DNA of 64,000 bases, taken from positions 4,146,084-4,210,083 of the forward strand of contig OZ007514.1 of the NCBI GenBank assembly GCA_963931865.1, in the 5' to 3' direction. The DNA is from Axinella damicornis (Eukaryota > Porifera > Demospongiae > Axinellida > Axinellidae). The notes below the pieces were generated by a model. The model worked only from the letters and a program-made list of their open reading frames with translations. It did not search any database and had not been told where the DNA came from. How positions within the stretch are numbered: position 1 is the stretch's first letter; each line of letters opens with the position of its first letter. Below are positions 61,601 to 64,000 of the stretch, one piece after another. A program made the position numbers and the translations under genes.

Positions 61601-63660
61601 TTTTCTCAACAGGTGAAGAAGGCTGATATTCAAGAGGACACCATCTGGAGCAATCCAGTCAACTCAATGGTTGATCTACTGGCTGACTTTGACACGGACG
61701 AGCTGGAGAAATACTTTAGCAGAGTTGAGGTGGTGAGATCAGGGAAAGGATGGACAAAAAGTGACAAGGGACCGGTAAGTAACTTATAATGGTTTTTCGT
61801 GTGCATGCACTGCCACACACCCACCCAGGCCCGCAACCCCATCCGCAGGGGACTCCACAAGTTGTGGACTTTGTGTCACGATTGGGATAGATAGTTTGTC
61901 AAAGCACAAACACCCCAATTCGGTCCAGCCACCGAGAGAGAGAGAACTTGGCAGTTGGAATTCGGCTGAGGCCTCCACACAAATGCTGCTATATGTAGCT
62001 TGTGTGCTGCTCCTCTGCTGCGGGCCCAGTGGCTTAGTGGTATGAGCATCTGACTAGTATCCAGAAGGTCTTTTGGGTTCGAATCCCTGCTGGTCCCAAA
62101 AATTTTTCAGTGGATTAATTTCTCTCTCTCTCATCACTTACTATCAAGCATGTCCTAACTGAGCTTCAGTAATTATCAGCCATCTCACAAGGTTTTATAC
62201 CTCATGTTGGTTAATTGTTGTTTCATAGGTTTTGCTGTCAGATACTGGAAAAACCCAGAAGCTCGGGGTCGCCCTGAAGGGAATGATGTAATGTGAACAC
62301 CTTTTGTTTGTGTGGTGATTTGTGAGCACAGTATTGATGGACAGTGTGCAACAAAATGGATGTATGGTAGCTAGAATTGTGAGTTATGCTTGCGATGGTC
62401 CCAAGCTTGGTTCTCTCGAGAGGAGCCCAGTTCCCCAGATGTGGTATGTATAAGTATGGTTAAATGCCAGCAAGTATGGAACTACTTAGGTCATAAAACA
62501 GTTATGTATACTGTCCCCCCTACATTTCTTTTTTCGTTGTACATGTATCTGTGGGAAAAGATGTAAGGGAGTTTTTAGGGAGTTGTTCTCCCGTGTCCTC
62601 TTCAGTTTCTTCAGAGGGATTGACCTTTACATATGTATGTCCTGATCTTGACACAAACCCCATCCTAATTGCAAAGGGCATTATTTTGCTCAATTATTGT
62701 TAAAATGATTTTGCCAATTCATATCCAGTTTAATAAACACTATACCCTCGTATGATGATATCATTATTAGCTATGGCTTAGTTCATGGTGAAGTGTGTAC
62801 TAACCTCTATTCTAGGATGCTGAAGAACATGAAAGCGATAGTACAGGACATTAAAGATGCAGACATTTCAGACTACTCTGAGTCCCAGCTGGACAGTCTG
62901 GCGATGAAGTGTCCGGATGAGTTGGAGGTTAGTGGTTTAATATGGACGCTCACAGTACATTTGGAGTTAATCATAATGTAATGGGGGCTGTAGCAAAACA
63001 ACAAACAAAATTAAACAAAATGAGATTCATTGACTCCAGGTTTTTGCTTTTCATGTGATTCATAGACCCCACCAAGGGCCTCAAGAAAACAAACGAAACA
63101 AAAACAGGCCAGCTTTTTTGGAAAAACTCGAGCTGCTGCAGACTCACCGTGGTGGCAAACATACTTGTGTATTCCGGCCCACTCCCACACACCTGTGTTG
63201 CTTGTAGCTAGTTCTCCCGCCTTCAGTTCACTTGAGCAATAGGTTGAGAAGGTGTTGTCGACAGTGAGTCTTTTGAGACTGGAATTCAGCCCATTTGTTG
63301 GTTGAAGTTGGAAGATCTGTAAGCAAAGCTCCACCTTTTTTCGGTAACTTAGAGGTACATACAGAGCCAGCGCTCTTTTGAAGAAGCCTTACTGATTCTC
63401 ATAAGAAGCCTTCAGGTTTGTCGTGCAGCTACGCCGCAAACGAATGTCAGAAAAGTGTTCCGAATCTCTGCATCAATTATAAGACACATACTGTATGTTG
63501 ATGATAAATATTTTGACTTGTGTTCACAAATAGAGTGACTGATAATAATATATCCCTGCATGTTTTTTTGCTTTCAACAGGAAAAGTTTTTGAAGAAACA
63601 GAAAAAGGACAAATTGCGATTCCCAGAAAAAGACTTGCTGGACATTGTCTCCATTCCTGA
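46001..63660 (+). CDS. Formin (FH3-FH1-FH2), diaphanous-related type, 3' end beyond window
   Basis: Formins nucleate and elongate unbranched actin through FH2 and bind profilin-actin through FH1. Fourteen exons join in frame: 46001-46280, 50643-50755, 52422-52581, 52680-52713, 53366-53510, 55333-55501, 55858-56007, 57023-57181, 59745-59858, 61354-61436, 61613-61774, 62229-62287, 62816-62927, 63581-63660 (606+ residues). FH3 signature: GMEHLICC, VKSQVFLLLGAACKHENGLD, RHRFSVIVNELKATNRPEYK, then LGLLDILDTLR. A charged Lys/Glu linker flanks FH1 (PPPPPSG blocks, 57.1 kb). FH2 begins MRFVNWKK and includes IWSNP, LLSDTGKTQKLGVALKG and EKFLKKQKKDKLRFPEKDLL. The first exon lacks an obvious long GTPase-binding region, so it may resemble the INF2/FMNL/DAAM groups rather than mDia; the subgroup is not resolved. 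Further FH2 exons lie past 64000. Confidence 0.88.
46361..46468. mobile_element. Foldback MITE, TAGCCTCGTTCCCAG family
   Basis: TTGCCCCATTCCCAGCCTTC and its inverse GAAAGCCTGGGAACGAGGCTA with an inner CTACACCTCCAG hairpin. Same subfamily as 4918-5019. Confidence 0.75.
47815..48015 (+). repeat. Dispersed repeat pair, copy A
   Basis: Shares TGGTGAAGCTGCGCCACAAA, TGTCGGAAAAGTGTTC and ATCAATTTTAAAGACACGCA with 63318-63500 (same orientation, moderately diverged). Both copies lie in introns of the formin gene. No coding potential recognised. Confidence 0.6.
48726..48774. mobile_element. Perfect short palindrome
   Basis: AAGAGCGCATAAGTAGATCG is followed after CCCG by its inverse CGATCTACTTATGCGCTCTT. 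Probably a stripped foldback element; it is not of the TAGCCTCG family. Confidence 0.7.
48806..49041. mobile_element. Foldback MITE with GAGTAGAAATCGAAGCTTA ends
   Basis: Ends are exact inverse copies (GAGTAGAAATCGAAGCTTA / TAAGCTTCGATTTCTACTC). The interior is built from repeated GCACGGC(A)TA(C/T)G, ATGATCG(T/C)(G)CA and GATCGCC(G/C)TGC motifs on both sides of the centre. Confidence 0.7.
49440..49525. mobile_element. Foldback element, near-perfect hairpin
   Basis: TAGTCTATCGAGCTAGACCA then TTTCTCTCGCTTTCC meets its inverse GGAAAGCGAGAGAATTGGTC and TAGCTCGATAGACTA with no spacer. One mismatch region (ATT/AAT) was seen. Confidence 0.75.
49724..50108. mobile_element. ~385-bp TIR element, GGCCTTCTCACCCCA ends
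   Basis: Inverted termini GGCCTTCTCACCCCA (49724) and TGGGGTGAGAAGGCC. Interior carries GCGCGCGCAGCGCGCCAA and GCGCGAAGCGCG runs and CCCATAGGGGGGTCTGGGGG, then GCCCTCCCCCAGGAAAATTT. Confidence 0.65.
50769..50820. mobile_element. Foldback MITE 13 bases past a formin splice donor
   Basis: TAGCCTCGTTCCCATGCAGG and inverse CTCAGGCGTGGGAACGAGGCTA. Exon 2 of the formin ends at 50755. Confidence 0.75.
50821..52421. other. Formin intron 2, no recognised feature beyond repeats
   Basis: Unique-looking sequence. 51365-51420 and 51480-51520 share an inverted AGCCTAGCGATTGTTGAT segment. 52295-52370 is a short tandem TAATCTAGATAGTAATCT-like repeat. Confidence 0.45.
52735..53185 (-). repeat. Dispersed CTGCTCC-minisatellite element, inverted copy 5
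   Basis: (TG)n at 52750-52795, then GGGGCGGGACTAGACTAGTG, GAGCAGCAGTTGAAGCGGATGC units and GTAGCTGAGCGAGCGAAGC at the far end. It is the inverse of copies 1-3, confirming common boundaries, including the dinucleotide run as part of the element. Confidence 0.65.
53768..54391. mobile_element. ~624-bp TIR element, TACCGTATAGCGCCAAATTTTCGAGG ends
   Basis: Ends taccgtatagcgccaaattt and AAATTTGGCGCTATACGGTA are inverse copies for at least 25 bases. Inside both ends are inverted ATTTTCGCGGAT motifs. No transposase frame. Copy 1 at 23839-24297. Confidence 0.8.
54392..55332. other. Formin intron 5, remaining part
   Basis: Unique sequence with a small palindrome AGAGTCTCCACGGCTAGTCG / AGACTC near 54510 and ACTAGCGTTACTAGTG near 55034. 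No gene seen. Confidence 0.4.
55528..55735. repeat. (TG)n compound microsatellite in formin intron 6
   Basis: Several (GT)n blocks separated by ACAT and TATATAATTA. Followed by AAACTAGTGACACACACAGC, reminiscent of the end of the CTGCTCC dispersed element. Confidence 0.9.
55858..57181 (+). CDS. Formin exons 7-8: charged linker and FH1 polyproline
   Basis: Exon 7 (55858-56007) reads AVRRLKKALEAQVELGHQAE then a Glu/Lys-rich run to VVG. Exon 8 (57023-57181) is FH1: DHAAPPPPPSG, then PPPPPPPPPSG and PPPPPPPPHPPTPG. Another AG at 55791-55793 precedes an open segment in a different frame (see findings). The FH1 is short and encoded by a near-pure (CCT)n tract. Confidence 0.8.
56636..56909. repeat. 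Long inverted repeat, 109-bp arms, 56-bp loop
   Basis: Left arm 56636-56744, right arm 56801-56909, identical in inverse except one mismatch (ATGCATGG versus ATGTATGG). Lies in formin intron 7, about 110 bases before the FH1 exon. Confidence 0.9.
57305..57700 (-). mobile_element. Partial copy of the TTTAGGGCCC-related element
   Basis: 57325-57600 is similar in reverse to 14046-14375 (GGTGGGTGGGTGCACCCGAA, ACAGCATGGCCGTGTCTGGG, GCCATTTCTTGGGTTTTAAG). It starts TTAACCCTTTACCAACCAATGACG, a terminus also found within the 380-bp palindrome (TTAACTCTTTACCAACCA). Confidence 0.5.
58451..58830. repeat. Perfect 380-bp palindrome
   Basis: Every base from 58451 to 58640 is mirrored by 58641 to 58830, with no loop; the centre is TTAAATA|TATTTAA. 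I checked the arms in 10-base steps and found no mismatch. The arms hold TTAACTCTTTACCAACCA and a CGGTATCGGTATCGGCATCG run. Located in formin intron 8. Confidence 0.95.
59231..59615. mobile_element. ~385-bp DNA element with CTCGTTCCCAGTCCCAC ends, copy 2
   Basis: Inverted copy of 40897-41248 (GGGCCTGGTACATTTCCTCA, ATGCTGCGTTTTGCATGTTA, CAAGATACGTGTGGTATGTT). It preserves the same terminal hairpin with AGCTTTTTGTCGCTTG. Confidence 0.75.
59745..59858 (+). CDS. Formin exon 9: Lys/Glu-rich linker between FH1 and FH2
   Basis: Acceptor CTGTAG at 59739-59744, donor GAAG|GTATGT. Encodes DKEEVAQVKGEKAQEKGEEA and QDKAEEKSGDRGEG. An 8-residue pattern (KGEKAQE, KGEEAQD, KAEEKSG) is repeated. Similar in composition to exon 7. 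Confidence 0.75.
60085..61120. repeat. GAATCGGT(G/A)A minisatellite split by a MITE
   Basis: Units like AATCGGTGAGCGATTCAACA (period ~36) run 60085-60425. The inverse form (TGAATCACTCACCGATTCG) occupies 60425-60503 and 60993-61120. A TIR element at 60504-60992 interrupts the inverse block. Confidence 0.8.
60504..60992. mobile_element. ~489-bp TIR element inserted in the minisatellite
   Basis: Termini CCGTAGGCGCTCTAATTATG (then CGTC) and GACGCATAATTAGAGCGCCT (then ACGG) are exact inverse copies of at least 24 bases. Flanking TA (GGTA|CCGT and ACGG|TATT) may be the target-site duplication. No coding frame. Confidence 0.8.
61354..63660 (+). CDS. Formin exons 10-14: start of FH2
   Basis: Exon 10 ends MRFVNWKK, the lasso-like start of FH2. 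Exon 11 reads EDTIWSNPVNSMVDLLADFD. Exon 12 has the GKTQKLGVALKGM helix (usually RxxNxxIxLxxL). Exon 13 has MKAIVQDIKDADISDYSESQ. Exon 14 has PEKDLLDIVSIPE. Phases 0, 0, 2, 0 and 2 agree. The rest of FH2 is outside the window. Confidence 0.85.
62022..62220 (+). mobile_element. tRNA-Thr-like SINE head with tail
   Basis: 62022-62097 resembles a whole tRNA: A box TGGCTTAGTGGT, anticodon loop CTAGTAT (AGT, Thr) and B box GGGTTCGAATCCC. The acceptor and T stems contain mismatches. It continues into an AAAAATTTTTCAGTGG and (CT)n tail. It lies in formin intron 11 and reads as a SINE, not a working tRNA gene. Confidence 0.6.
63318..63500 (+). repeat. Dispersed repeat pair, copy B
   Basis: Same family as 47815-48015 (GTGCAGCTACGCCGCAAACG, TGTCAGAAAAGTGTTC, CATCAATTATAAGACACATA). 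Located in formin intron 13. Confidence 0.6.
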
Positions 63661-64000
63661 GTAAGTGTATAAGATCCAGGTGAGTAGGCAGATGGAAGGT
63701 TTCAATCCAGTGTTCAACCATTTGCAGTGCCGAAAAGTGAGAGAGAGCATGGTATCACATGAGTGATGTCAGACTTCAAAGGATAGTCATGTGCGTGAAT
63801 AGGATAGAGGTGGAAGCTAATAAGGATTCTGACATGCAAAGCAATCGGTAAGTTGGGTCATAAGGGTGGAATACCCGCTGGCATTACAGATAGGCTTGGT
63901 CTACCGAGGCAAGAGCCTCCTAGGGAATGCTTTGGAGGAGGCATATTGTTGACCGCACAGGAGAAACCACCTGAAGATACGGACTAGATGGGCACCATAA
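63661..64000. other. Formin intron 14, start
   Basis: Begins GTAAGT after exon 14. No further exon is recognised before the window end. Confidence 0.6.

Noticed and set aside
62022..62097. Functional tRNA-Thr gene
   Set aside because: Acceptor and T stems have mismatches and the sequence runs into a SINE-type tail.

Overview
This window is eukaryotic nuclear DNA, not prokaryotic. It has phase-consistent spliceosomal (GT-AG) introns, animal-type domains (formin FH3/FH1/FH2, death domain, MYND-like finger, Hop-type TPR), tRNA-derived SINEs, a LINE remnant, dinucleotide microsatellites and many MITE-like elements. Compact multi-exon genes, a TPR-CHAT protein, a death-domain protein and dense foldback repeats suggest an early-branching marine animal, most likely a demosponge. 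That assignment is inference; no species marker was seen.

Layout. (1) 1-4088, minus: a TPR-CHAT gene. A Hop-like TPR exon (2822-4088) and a CHAT caspase-like protease exon (1-1730, running off the left edge) have compatible splice phases. (2) 4089-11632: no intact gene; a beta-helix protein fragment, an orphan terminal exon, foldback MITEs, a LINE fragment and a tandem satellite built from MITE units. (3) 11633-26583, minus: one 17-exon gene whose exons join in frame over 6195 nt (2064 aa). It encodes an ARM/HEAT-like N-terminus, a TPR-like stretch with an HNH-like treble clef, a MYND-like Cys cluster, tandemly duplicated Ser/Thr-rich exons and a polyglycine last exon. (4) 26584-31077: low-complexity DNA plus a poorly resolved minus-strand region with a WD-like fragment and an acidic C-terminal repeat. 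(5) 31078-33435, plus: a 327-aa death-domain protein. (6) 34281-37638, plus: a 7-exon, 217-aa protein with three hydrophobic segments. (7) 37639-46000: repeats, coiled-coil-like exon candidates, a duplicated copy of the last exon of the preceding gene, and two terminal exons of an unrecognised gene. (8) 46001 to the right edge, plus: a diaphanous-type formin with 14 in-frame exons through the first part of FH2, truncated at the window end.

The TPR-CHAT and death-domain proteins belong to families used in stress, cell-death or innate signalling; the formin is an actin nucleator. No shared pathway or operon-like arrangement is visible. The most striking structures not explained by genes are a perfect 380-bp palindrome (58451-58830), a second 109-bp-arm inverted repeat (56636-56909), a family of foldback elements sharing TAGCCTCGTTCCCAG ends but with different interiors, and a satellite made of tandem MITE units (6421-11337 and 14386-16131).
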